Shown in pieces: positions 25,140-32,374 of a DNA stretch of 64,000 nt. Source of the DNA: Caldilineales bacterium (lineage in GTDB: Bacteria; Chloroflexota; Anaerolineae; J102); the NCBI GenBank assembly GCA_024102915.1, contig JAGFJG010000090.1:1-64000 (forward strand). Reading direction: 5' to 3'. Each line of letters begins with the position of its first letter. Within the stretch, counting starts at the first letter, position 1. The position numbers and the translations under genes are program-made. Below the pieces are notes generated by a model. The model saw nothing but the letters and a program-made list of their open reading frames with translations, was not told where the DNA came from and ran no database searches.

Positions 25140-25360
25140 TTCGGTTACTGCCTGAAATGCAAATGAGTTGCACACTTGCCATAGCTTCGCACGAAGGGCG
25201 CGAATTCAGGCAAAAATCTCTGTGCAAATTTGTAGAATATGTGGTTGAATTCTCCTACTGCGTAAGCCTTCATCCAAATGATAATGATTCAACCGCTCTT
25301 GCTGGGCAATAGTCAGTCATCAATCTCGATTCTCATCTCACTCTGAAGGAGGTTGAAAAC
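25140..25360. other. Non-coding stretch before the aldo/keto reductase operon
   Basis: No gene is seen. It holds a short inverted repeat TGCAA/TTGCA (25158-25172) and an 8-bp inverted repeat GGTTGAAT (25243-25250) / ATTCAACC (25287-25294). A strong AAGGAGG ribosome site lies before the ATG at 25361. The inverted repeats may be operators. Confidence 0.4.
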
Positions 25361-26218
25361 ATGATCCACAAAATCCCCTTTGGCCGCACGGGCCATGACA
25401 GCACCCGCATCATCTTCGGGGCCTTCGCCCTCGCCGAGATGACGCAAGCCCAGGCGGATGCGACGCTCGATCTGCTGCTGGACTATGGCGTCAATCATAT
25501 CGACACCGCTCCCACCTATGGCGACTCGGAGCTGCGCATTGGCCCCTGGATGAAGCGGCATCGTCAGGATTTCTTCGTGGCCACGAAGGTCAGCGAACGC
25601 ACTTACGATTCGGCCTGGGCGTCGATCCGCGAGTCCTTGCAGCGTTTGCAGGTCGATCAACTCGATCTGCTGCAATTGCATGATGTCAGCGTGCAAGACG
25701 TGTGGGATCAGGTGATGGGCGAGGGCGGGGCGCTGCAAGCCGTGCTTGAAGCGCGCGACCAGGGTTTGACGCGTTTCATCGGCATCACCGGTCACAATTA
25801 TCAGATCGGCAGACTGCACCGCGAAGCGCTGGAACGGGTGGACTTCGACTCGGTCTTGCTGCCCTACAACATCGTCATGATGCAGGACGCCCAGTACGCC
25901 GCCGATTTCGAGCGATTGGTGGCGATCTGCGGAGAGCGCGATGTGGCGGTGCAGACCATCAAAGGCGTGGCCCGGCGGCTGTGGGGCGGCCGGCCGCAAC
26001 AGGGCAACACCTGGTACGAACCGCTCATGGAGCAGGCGGACATCGATCAGGCCGTGCATTGGATTCTGGGTCGCCCCGGCATTTTCCTGAACACGGCCGG
26101 CGATGTGGACATCTTGCGCAAAATTCTGGATGCAGCCGCGCGCTATCGCCAGGGTCAAGCGCTGCCCGACATGGCGGCGCTGGCAACCGCGCGGGCGATG
26201 GAAACCGTTTTCGCTTGA
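25361..26218 (+). CDS. Aldo/keto reductase
   Basis: NAD(P)H-dependent oxidoreductase of 285 residues with the TIM-barrel aldo/keto reductase pattern: FGRTGHDSTRIIFGAFAL, the catalytic Asp and Tyr in HIDTAPTYGDSELRIG, Lys in FFVATKVSERT, and His in DLLQLHDVS. The substrate is unknown. First gene of a three-gene unit: a DUF5661-like gene follows after 11 nt and a second, only distantly similar aldo/keto reductase after that. A strong AAGGAGG site precedes the start. Confidence 0.9.
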   Translation: MIHKIPFGRTGHDSTRIIFGAFALAEMTQAQADATLDLLLDYGVNHIDTAPTYGDSELRIGPWMKRHRQDFFVATKVSERTYDSAWASIRESLQRLQVDQLDLLQLHDVSVQDVWDQVMGEGGALQAVLEARDQGLTRFIGITGHNYQIGRLHREALERVDFDSVLLPYNIVMMQDAQYAADFERLVAICGERDVAVQTIKGVARRLWGGRPQQGNTWYEPLMEQADIDQAVHWILGRPGIFLNTAGDVDILRKILDAAARYRQGQALPDMAALATARAMETVFA

Positions 26219-26229
26219 GGAGGCGAAAC

Positions 26230-26676
26230 ATGAAACTGCCCGATTACATTTCGATTGCCGAGGTTCAGCGCGTCTGCGCCGAACTGGGGATTCGGGATTG
26301 GACGCAGTTGACGGATACCAGTGTGTTGCCGGAAGAGGCAGCGCTGATCCGCGAGGAAGTCGGGGGCGAGGCTTTGCAGATATCGTTGGAAGCATTCCAA
26401 ATGGGGCTGGAAGTCGAGCTTGAACATGGCCTCGCATTCCCCGACGCCAATGTCACCAACAACCATCCCCTGCTCACCGGCAAGATCGTCCTGGCCCATC
26501 TCAAGGAAATGCTCGATTATTACGAGCGGCTGGAGGTCACCGAACTGGAGGGGGATATGCTCAAAGCCCGCTTACGAGGCGACGAAAAGAAACTGGCTGA
26601 CAAATATCAAAAACTCATCATTGCACGAGCAAAGCTTGGCAGCAGTGAACAAACCCGATTGGAGAACGCATCATGA
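26230..26676 (+). CDS. DUF5661-like small protein
   Basis: Protein of 148 residues, mostly helical. Its core (MGLEVELEHGLAFPDANVTNNHPLLTGKIVLAHLKEMLDYYERLEVTE) matches my memory of the DUF5661 pattern; its function is unknown to me. It has no signal peptide or membrane segment. It lies between two aldo/keto reductases, 11 nt after the first and overlapping the second by 4 nt (ATGA), so translation is coupled. Confidence 0.72.
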   Translation: MKLPDYISIAEVQRVCAELGIRDWTQLTDTSVLPEEAALIREEVGGEALQISLEAFQMGLEVELEHGLAFPDANVTNNHPLLTGKIVLAHLKEMLDYYERLEVTELEGDMLKARLRGDEKKLADKYQKLIIARAKLGSSEQTRLENAS

Positions 26677-27656
26677 AATACCGCACTTTTGGCCGCACTG
26701 GCTGGCAGGTTTCGGAAGTTGGCTTTGGGGCGTGGGCGATTGGCGCGGATTGGGGCAACGTGTCCGAAGAGGATGCCATGGCCGCGCTGCACACCGCGCT
26801 GGACAAGGGCATCAATTTCTTCGACACCGCCGATGTTTATGGCGATGGCCGCAGCGAACGGCTGATCGCTCGCCTGCGCCGCGAGCGCTCCGAGCCATTC
26901 TATGTGGTGACGAAAGCGGGCCGGCGACTGCCCCAACAAACCGTCGAAGGCTACAACGCCGAGAATCTCAACCGCTTCGTGGATCGCAGCCTCAAAAACC
27001 TGGAGACCGACTCCCTCGATCTCGTTCAGCTTCACTGTCCACCCACCGAGGTCTATTACCGACCCGAGGTTTTCCAAATTTTGGATGACATGGTGGCGGC
27101 GGGGAAAATCAAGCATTATGGGGTGAGCGTGGAAAAGGTGGAGGAGGCGCTCAAGGCCATCGAATTCCCCGGCGTGAAGAGCGTGCAGATCATCTTCAAT
27201 ATGTTCCGCCTGCGCCCCGCCGAGCTGTTCTTCCCCGAGGCGATACGCCGCAACGTGGCTATTCTTGCCCGCGTGCCGTTGGCTTCCGGGCTGCTCACCG
27301 GCAAGATGACCCGCAGCAGCGAGTTCGCCGCCAACGACCACCGCCATTACAATCGCCAGGGCGAGAAGTTCGACATGGGCGAGACCTTCTCCGGCGTCGA
27401 TTTCGAGACCGGTCTGGCCGCGGTGGAACGCATCCGGCCCATGGTCCCCGCCAACGCCACCATGGCCCAACTGGCTTTACGTTGGATTCTGATGTTCGAT
27501 GCCGTGAGTACGGTCATCCCCGGGGCCAAGAATGTGCAACAGACCGCGGACAATGCCGCCGCCGCTGACTTGCCGCCCCTGACCACCGCGCAGATGGCCG
27601 AGGTGCAGGCGATCTACGACGAGATGATCCGGGCGCAGGTGCACCAGCGCTGGTAA
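26673..27656 (+). CDS. Aldo/keto reductase
   Basis: Second aldo/keto reductase of the unit, 327 residues. Motifs: MKYRTFGRTGWQVSEVGFGAWAIGADWG, the catalytic Asp and Tyr in FFDTADVYGDGRSERLI, Lys in FYVVTKAGRR, His in DLVQLHCPPTEVYY, and the C-terminal cofactor-binding VIPGAKNVQQTADNAAAA. It differs clearly from the first one, so this is not a recent tandem duplication. Relatives act on sugars, aldehydes or xenobiotics; the substrate is not evident. A strong hairpin follows at 27712-27759. Confidence 0.92.
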   Translation: MKYRTFGRTGWQVSEVGFGAWAIGADWGNVSEEDAMAALHTALDKGINFFDTADVYGDGRSERLIARLRRERSEPFYVVTKAGRRLPQQTVEGYNAENLNRFVDRSLKNLETDSLDLVQLHCPPTEVYYRPEVFQILDDMVAAGKIKHYGVSVEKVEEALKAIEFPGVKSVQIIFNMFRLRPAELFFPEAIRRNVAILARVPLASGLLTGKMTRSSEFAANDHRHYNRQGEKFDMGETFSGVDFETGLAAVERIRPMVPANATMAQLALRWILMFDAVSTVIPGAKNVQQTADNAAAADLPPLTTAQMAEVQAIYDEMIRAQVHQRW

Positions 27657-27711
27657 TAGTCTCCGTTCGGAGTTCAAAGTTCCGGGTTCCGAAATCCGCG
27701 ATAGACAAACA

Positions 27712-27759
27712 AAGGCCGGGTGCAGTCACTGATCTCAGACGGTGATTGTGTCCGGCCTT
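27712..27759. terminator. Bidirectional hairpin terminator
   Basis: AAGGCCGG (27712-27719) pairs with CCGGCCTT (27752-27759), with an inner TCAC/GTGA pairing. It lies between the convergent aldo/keto reductase and SDR genes and could stop transcription from both sides. Confidence 0.65.
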
Positions 27760-27780
27760 CTTGACTAAGCGAGTCTCTTG

Positions 27781-28692
27781 CTAATCCCAAATGTACTTCA
27801 CGCCCGTCAGTTCCTCCGACACTTCCCACAACCGGCGAGCAGCGGCTTCGTCGTGTGATTTGCCGTTGGAATGAACCTTGGCGGGATGCCCGCGCTGCTC
27901 GAAGAATCTGTCCGGGCCGATGTAATCGCAGCCGTTGACATCGGCGGCGGTGGCGGCGTAAAGCGTGGGCAGGGCGCCCATCTGCGGGCTTTGGGCCAGG
28001 ATGTGGTTGAGTAAGCCGAAGACGCCGCTGTGCCGCTGCAAATCGGTGGCTGAATAGCCGGGATGAGCGGCCACGCTGATCGTGCTGCTGCCATGAGCGA
28101 CGAGACGGCGTTGTAATTCATAGGTGAAGAGCAGGTTCGCCAGTTTGCTGGCCCCATACGCTCCCCATTGCGAGTACTTTTTCTCGGCATTCAGATTCTC
28201 GAAATCGATGTTGCCCAGCTTGTGGGCATTACTGCTGACATTGACCACACGGCTATTCGGGGTGGCCAGTACGCGGTCGAGCAGCAGGCCGGTGAGGGTG
28301 TAGTGACCGAGGTGGTTGGTGCCGAACTGCATCTCGAACCCGTCCGCTGTTTTCTCATGCTTGGGCAGCGCCATCACCCCGGCGTTGTTGATCAATAAAT
28401 CCAGGCGATCGTGCCGCTGCTTGAATGTTTCGGCGAACGTGTGAATCGATTTCAGATCGGCCAGATTGATCAGGATGACTTCCAGGCCGCAATCGGGCGA
28501 GACGTTGCGGATGTCCATCGCCGCCTGCTCACACTTTTCGGGATTGCGTCCGGCCACGACCACGTGCCCGCCCTTCGCCGCCAGGGCCAGCGCGGCTTCA
28601 TAGCCGATGCCGCTGTTGGCCCCGGTGATGACGATGACCCGGCCAGTCTGATCGGGGATATTGGCTGCGGTCCATTTGCCGTTTGAACTCAT
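27781..28692 (-). CDS. Short-chain dehydrogenase/reductase
   Basis: NAD(P)-dependent oxidoreductase of 303 residues in the retinol-dehydrogenase/protochlorophyllide-reductase-like part of the SDR family. Seen: cofactor motif ITGANSGIGYEAALALAAKGGHVVVAGRN, NNAGVM, the catalytic YGASKLAN (Tyr and Lys) and HPGYSATDLQR. The cytoplasmic location is inferred from the lack of a signal. The substrate is unknown. It is a single gene, followed convergently by a terminator hairpin. Confidence 0.93.
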   Translation of the reverse strand: MSSNGKWTAANIPDQTGRVIVITGANSGIGYEAALALAAKGGHVVVAGRNPEKCEQAAMDIRNVSPDCGLEVILINLADLKSIHTFAETFKQRHDRLDLLINNAGVMALPKHEKTADGFEMQFGTNHLGHYTLTGLLLDRVLATPNSRVVNVSSNAHKLGNIDFENLNAEKKYSQWGAYGASKLANLLFTYELQRRLVAHGSSTISVAAHPGYSATDLQRHSGVFGLLNHILAQSPQMGALPTLYAATAADVNGCDYIGPDRFFEQRGHPAKVHSNGKSHDEAAARRLWEVSEELTGVKYIWD

Positions 28693-28732
28693 TGAACTAC
28701 TCCATTGGTTGAGAGGGGATAATAGCTTGGGA

Positions 28733-29170
28733 TCAGATTACTGTCAGCGCCTCGCCGGGCGTCAGGGCGATGATCATGTTTGGCGTCTGCTCTCTTTGCT
28801 GGCGGTCCAGGGTGATCAGTGGGACGTCGAGTGTCATGCTCAGCGCCACATAGACGGCATCGCAGCCGCGGATAAACCGCCTGGCGGCGATGCGGGCGGC
28901 AAGTATACCCAATTCCTGGTCAATTGTTATTATTTGCAGGCCGGGCACTTCTTGAATAAGCGCAACATCTTTCTCCGCCTTTCCTGAATCCGTCGTGCCG
29001 CGGGCGATAGCCGCTGCAATTTCGGCCAGGACAAGCGCCGGTACGCAAATTTCGACTTTTTGCTTGGTAAGCCGCTCTAAAAGCAACCGTCCATCGGCGT
29101 GGTAACGTTCCTGCGGCTGAATACTGGCAACGAAAACGCTGGCATCAATCACCACTCGGGCGCTGTTCAC
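28733..29170 (-). CDS. VapC-type PIN-domain toxin
   Basis: PIN-domain ribonuclease of 145 residues, probably the toxin of a type II toxin-antitoxin pair. Acidic active-site residues are visible: Asp in VVIDASVFVAS, Glu in LVLAEIAAA, Asp in RGCDAVYVALS and Asp in LITLDRQQ. The start overlaps the antitoxin stop by 4 nt (ATGA). Such toxins usually cut tRNA or rRNA; the target here is unknown. Confidence 0.88.
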   Translation of the reverse strand: MNSARVVIDASVFVASIQPQERYHADGRLLLERLTKQKVEICVPALVLAEIAAAIARGTTDSGKAEKDVALIQEVPGLQIITIDQELGILAARIAARRFIRGCDAVYVALSMTLDVPLITLDRQQREQTPNMIIALTPGEALTVI

Positions 29171-29457
29171 AGATCACGTCGCTGTTCTTCAAGCAGCTCC
29201 ACAGCGCTTTTTTCACTTGTCCAGGCTGCGCCAATTTCAGCTGTCAACGCATCCCACTTTTGCCAAAACGCTTCGCGCTGACGAGCCTCTGCCAGAATGG
29301 GTTCCTGGCCCTGAGATTCATCTTCATCTTGTAGCGGCAGGATTCTTGCAACCGGCTCCCCCCGGTACGTAACGATATATTCAACGCGGGCTTCTCGCAC
29401 TTCGCGGATGATCTCCGACGCTTCGTTTTTCAGTTGGCGGATGCCGACTTCTGGCAT
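29167..29457 (-). CDS. Phd/YefM-type antitoxin
   Basis: Protein of 96 residues. The N-terminus (VGIRQLKNEASEIIREVREARVEYIVTYRGEPVARILPL) is the Phd/YefM DNA-binding and dimerisation pattern; the rest is charged and helical, as expected for the toxin-binding tail. It should neutralise the PIN toxin encoded next and repress the pair. An AGAGAGG ribosome site lies upstream. A 28-bp near-perfect palindrome about 110 bp upstream is a possible operator. Confidence 0.85.
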   Translation of the reverse strand: MPEVGIRQLKNEASEIIREVREARVEYIVTYRGEPVARILPLQDEDESQGQEPILAEARQREAFWQKWDALTAEIGAAWTSEKSAVELLEEQRRDL

Positions 29458-29519
29458 AATTCATACACCTCTCTGGTGAAATAACGACTGCTCAGGCAGG
29501 TACGCGCTCAGTTTTTTGG

Positions 29520-29545
29520 AACCGCAGATTTCGCAGATTTCGAAA
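29520..29545. repeat. Family A repeat, half element (CGCAGATTT units)
   Basis: AACCGCAGATTTCGCAGATT matches one arm of the copy at 42203-42267, including two GCAGATT units. The second arm is absent. Confidence 0.45.
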
Positions 29546-29565
29546 ATGGAAGAATGCATCTCTTG

Positions 29566-29593
29566 CAATGTGGCCACAATTGTAGCCACATTG
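29566..29593. promoter_or_regulatory. 28-bp near-perfect palindrome, likely operator
   Basis: CAATGTGGC (29566-29574) and GCCACATTG (29585-29593) are perfect arms. The centre ACAATTGT is itself a palindrome, leaving one mismatched pair in 28 bp. It lies between the divergent antitoxin and pepA genes. A dimeric or tetrameric repressor site is likely; the regulator is unknown, with the antitoxin as first candidate. Confidence 0.6.
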
Positions 29594-29794
29594 TATTGTC
29601 ATTCGATCTGAATGGCAAATAGCCGTTGAATGAAGTCGTTCGGAAAATGTCGGTCGGTCAGGAGCGCTATTTTGGATGCAGCGTGATTTCTTGCTCTGAA
29701 TTAAAATCCCGCACTATTATGGATGAGCTTTGCGTTTTCTCCCGATTCAAGCGTGACAACTTCACGCCATATAACGCTCGACTCGATTTTCCAT

Positions 29795-31303
29795 ATGCAA
29801 ATCCAAACTCAACAAGCCAACATCACTGAATTCTCCGCCGACCTGATCATCGTCAACCTGTTCGAGGGCGTCACACGACCGGGCGCGGCCACAGGCGCGG
29901 TTGACCGCGATTTGGGCGGGCGCATCACTGAACTGATCGCCCTGGGCGATTGCCCGGCCAAACTAGGCGAGACCACGCTCATCCACACGTTCGGGGCCAT
30001 TCCCGCGCCGCGCGTGCTCGTCGTCGGCCTGGGCGACAGCCGCAATTTCGATCTGTATGGCGTGCGCGTCGCCAGCGCCAGGGCCATATCCGCTGCGGCC
30101 AGGGCTGGCGCGAAAAGGGTGGGAACCATCGTGCATGGCGCCGGTGTGGGCGGGCTGAACCCGCAGGACGCGGCGCAGGCCGTGGTCGAAGCCAGCCTGT
30201 TGGAAAACTATCAGATGCCGCGGCAAAGCAGCGCGGGCGGGGACAGGAAAAAGATCGAGTTTCTGACCGTGGTCGAGTTCGATGCCGAGAAATTGCCGGA
30301 AATCAAGGCCGGGGCTAAGACCGGGCGCATCATCGCCGAAAGCGCCATCTTCGCCCGCGACCTCGTCGCCACCCCATCCAATCAACTCACCCCCGCCGCC
30401 CTGGCCGAAGCCGCCCGAAAGATGGCCGCCGAAACCGGTCTTGACTGCACCATCCTGGAACGCGACGAGTTGGAAGCATTGGGTATGGGCATCTTCCTGG
30501 CTGTGGCCAAAGGCAGCGATGAACCGCCCAAATTCGTCATCCTGGAACACAACAAAGCGCGGGCGGATGAAATGCCCACCATCGTGCTGGCGGGCAAGGG
30601 CATCACCTTCGACACCGGCGGCTATTCGCTCAAGGTCACCGATCAGGCAGGCATGTGGCGGATGAAATACGATATGAGCGGGGCGGCCAATGTCATCGCC
30701 ACATTACGGGCGGCGGCGCTGTTGGACGTCCCTCTCCACGTCGTCGCGCTCGCCCCCATCTGCGAGAACATGATCAGCGGGCACAGCCAGAAACCGGGCG
30801 ATGTCTACCGGGGAATGACCGGCAAAACCATGGAAGTGATCTCGACCGATGCCGAAGGGCGCATGATCCTGGCCGATGCGCTGGCCTATGCCGGGCTCTA
30901 TCGCCCCGATGCTGTCATCGATCTGGCGACGTTGACCGCCACGATCAGCTATGCGCTGGGGCAAAAAGCCGCCGGTCTTTTCAGCGAGCACGAGGATCTG
31001 CAAGCCCGCCTGCTGACCGCCGCCGCCGGAACGGGGGAGCGATTGTGGCCGATGCCCATGTACGAAGAATACAGCGAAGACATCAAGAGCGATTTCGCCG
31101 ATGTGAAGAATTCCACGGCCCCCGACAAATATTCCGGCGTCAGCACCAGCGCCAAGTTCCTGCAACATTTCACCGAAGATTACCCATGGGCGCACCTGGA
31201 CATCGCCGGGATGTCATGGACGCGCAAGGCGCGGCCCATGTATCCGTTGGGCGCGGCTGCTTTTGGCGTGCGATTGTTGGTGCAAATGCTGCGCGATTGG
31301 TAG
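29795..31303 (+). CDS. pepA: Leucyl aminopeptidase (M17)
   Basis: Cytosolic aminopeptidase of 502 residues that uses two metal ions to release N-terminal residues from peptides. The catalytic domain carries VLAGKGITFDTGGYSLK, KYDMSGAANVI and STDAEGRMILADALAYA, which contain the metal ligands (Lys, Asp, Asp, Asp, Glu) and the catalytic Lys and Arg. The N-terminal domain is typical, with LVVGLGDSRNFD. The start at 29795 is chosen because upstream codons are AT-richer and unlike the gene. It is followed closely by the Alg14/Alg13-like pair. Confidence 0.95.
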   Translation: MQIQTQQANITEFSADLIIVNLFEGVTRPGAATGAVDRDLGGRITELIALGDCPAKLGETTLIHTFGAIPAPRVLVVGLGDSRNFDLYGVRVASARAISAAARAGAKRVGTIVHGAGVGGLNPQDAAQAVVEASLLENYQMPRQSSAGGDRKKIEFLTVVEFDAEKLPEIKAGAKTGRIIAESAIFARDLVATPSNQLTPAALAEAARKMAAETGLDCTILERDELEALGMGIFLAVAKGSDEPPKFVILEHNKARADEMPTIVLAGKGITFDTGGYSLKVTDQAGMWRMKYDMSGAANVIATLRAAALLDVPLHVVALAPICENMISGHSQKPGDVYRGMTGKTMEVISTDAEGRMILADALAYAGLYRPDAVIDLATLTATISYALGQKAAGLFSEHEDLQARLLTAAAGTGERLWPMPMYEEYSEDIKSDFADVKNSTAPDKYSGVSTSAKFLQHFTEDYPWAHLDIAGMSWTRKARPMYPLGAAAFGVRLLVQMLRDW

Positions 31304-31310
31304 ATATCGG

Positions 31311-31805
31311 ATGCGGCTCCTCATTGTTTTGGGCGCGGGCGGCCACACCAAGCAAATGTTGCGGCTCGTCGATTTGCTCGGCGGCGACTATGAGTATCAT
31401 TACGTCGTCGCCGACTATGATGAGGTGTCCGCGCACAAAATCCGCAGGCCGGGCCTGGTCTATCGCATCGTGCAACCCAGGCAGAAATTCAAGGGCGAAA
31501 CGGAGAGCGCATCCGCGGTTCTGCGCAAGATGCCGGGCGCGCTGAAACAGGCCTGGGAAATCCTGGATGAGGCGCAACCGGCAGCCGTGATCGGGGCAGG
31601 GCCGAGCCTGCAAATCCCGATTGCGCTGGCGGCAAAAGTCCGACACATCCCCGTCATCTTCGTGGAAACAGCCTCGAAGGTCGAGCGTGTGACCTTTACC
31701 GGGCGGCTGATTTACCGGCTGCGACTGGCCGACCAGTTTTACGTGCAGTGGGAGCATCATTTGCAAGAATACCCGCGGGCGCGCCACGCCGGGCGGCTAC
31801 TATGA
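31311..31805 (+). CDS. Alg14-like glycosyltransferase accessory subunit (PssD type)
   Basis: Protein of 164 residues that corresponds to the acceptor-binding half of a split GT-B enzyme, like Alg14 or bacterial PssD/EpsE. It begins with a hydrophobic strand (MRLLIVLGAGGHTKQMLRLVDLL) containing the G-G-H-T/x motif, followed by VIGAGPSLQIPIALAAK and IFVETASKVERVTFTGRLIYRLADQFYVQW. It probably holds a lipid-linked sugar at the membrane. The stop overlaps the Alg13-like gene by 4 nt. Confidence 0.85.
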   Translation: MRLLIVLGAGGHTKQMLRLVDLLGGDYEYHYVVADYDEVSAHKIRRPGLVYRIVQPRQKFKGETESASAVLRKMPGALKQAWEILDEAQPAAVIGAGPSLQIPIALAAKVRHIPVIFVETASKVERVTFTGRLIYRLRLADQFYVQWEHHLQEYPRARHAGRLL

Positions 31806-32257
31806 TTTTCTGCACAGTCGGCACCACCGAATTCGATCCGCTGGTGCGGGCGGTCGATGAACTGGTCCCCGGTCTGGGCGAGCCGGTGATTTTCCAGATC
31901 GGCAACGGCGTTTACGAGCCGCAGCATGGCGAGTGGTTTCGCCTGCGCCCCAGCATCGATGACCTTTTGCGAGAGGCAGGGCTTGTGATCTCGCACGGCG
32001 GTTTTGGCACAGTGGTCGAAGTTCTGGAATTGGGCAAGCCGCTGGTGGCCGTGCCGAATCCCGACCGCTTCGACCGCCATCAGGAGGAAATCCTGCGGCA
32101 TTTCGCAGCCGAGAGCTATCTCATCGCCTGTTTTGATTTATCCGAATTGGCCGACTCAATCGCCCGCGCCCGCGCTGCTGTCTTCCGTCCGTACAAACCG
32201 CCGCAAACGACGATGCATTTGGAGATCAGGGCGTTTCTGAAGGGCCTGAAAGCGTGA
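31802..32257 (+). CDS. Alg13-like glycosyltransferase catalytic subunit (PssE type)
   Basis: Protein of 151 residues corresponding to the C-terminal donor-binding half of a GT-B glycosyltransferase of the MurG/Alg13 type: IFCTVGTTEFDPLVRAVDEL at the start, EAGLVISHGGFGTVVEVLELGKPLVAVP in the middle (nucleotide-sugar-binding His-Gly-Gly loop) and NPDRFDRHQEEI. It needs the Alg14-like partner, whose gene overlaps by ATGA. Such pairs add the second sugar to an undecaprenyl-linked polysaccharide. The donor sugar is unknown. Confidence 0.87.
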   Translation: MIFCTVGTTEFDPLVRAVDELVPGLGEPVIFQIGNGVYEPQHGEWFRLRPSIDDLLREAGLVISHGGFGTVVEVLELGKPLVAVPNPDRFDRHQEEILRHFAAESYLIACFDLSELADSIARARAAVFRPYKPPQTTMHLEIRAFLKGLKA

Positions 32258-32297
32258 GGCTGTGCGATGATCTTTCACGCATCGCGCTGAAATCCGC

Positions 32298-32326
32298 TTG
32301 TCCCGCTAAGGCCCAGGTGCTATACT
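32298..32326 (+). promoter_or_regulatory. Extended -10 sigma70 promoter of the GH-A-like gene
   Basis: TTGTCC (32298-32303), a 17-nt spacer, then TATACT (32321-32326) preceded by TGC (extended -10). The predicted start is about 40 nt before the coding region. Confidence 0.65.
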
Positions 32327-32374
32327 CAGCGCGGTGCATCCCCGTATGATTAGCCGCCGATTCCCTCTCAGTTC

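Noticed and set aside
25313-26437. 374-codon frame antisense to the first aldo/keto reductase
   Set aside because: It is the reverse of a gene with a clear catalytic tetrad and has no motif of its own.
29458-29794. Small gene in the gap upstream of pepA
   Set aside because: The short open frame at 29626-29829 has AT-rich, non-coding-like codons and no ribosome site.
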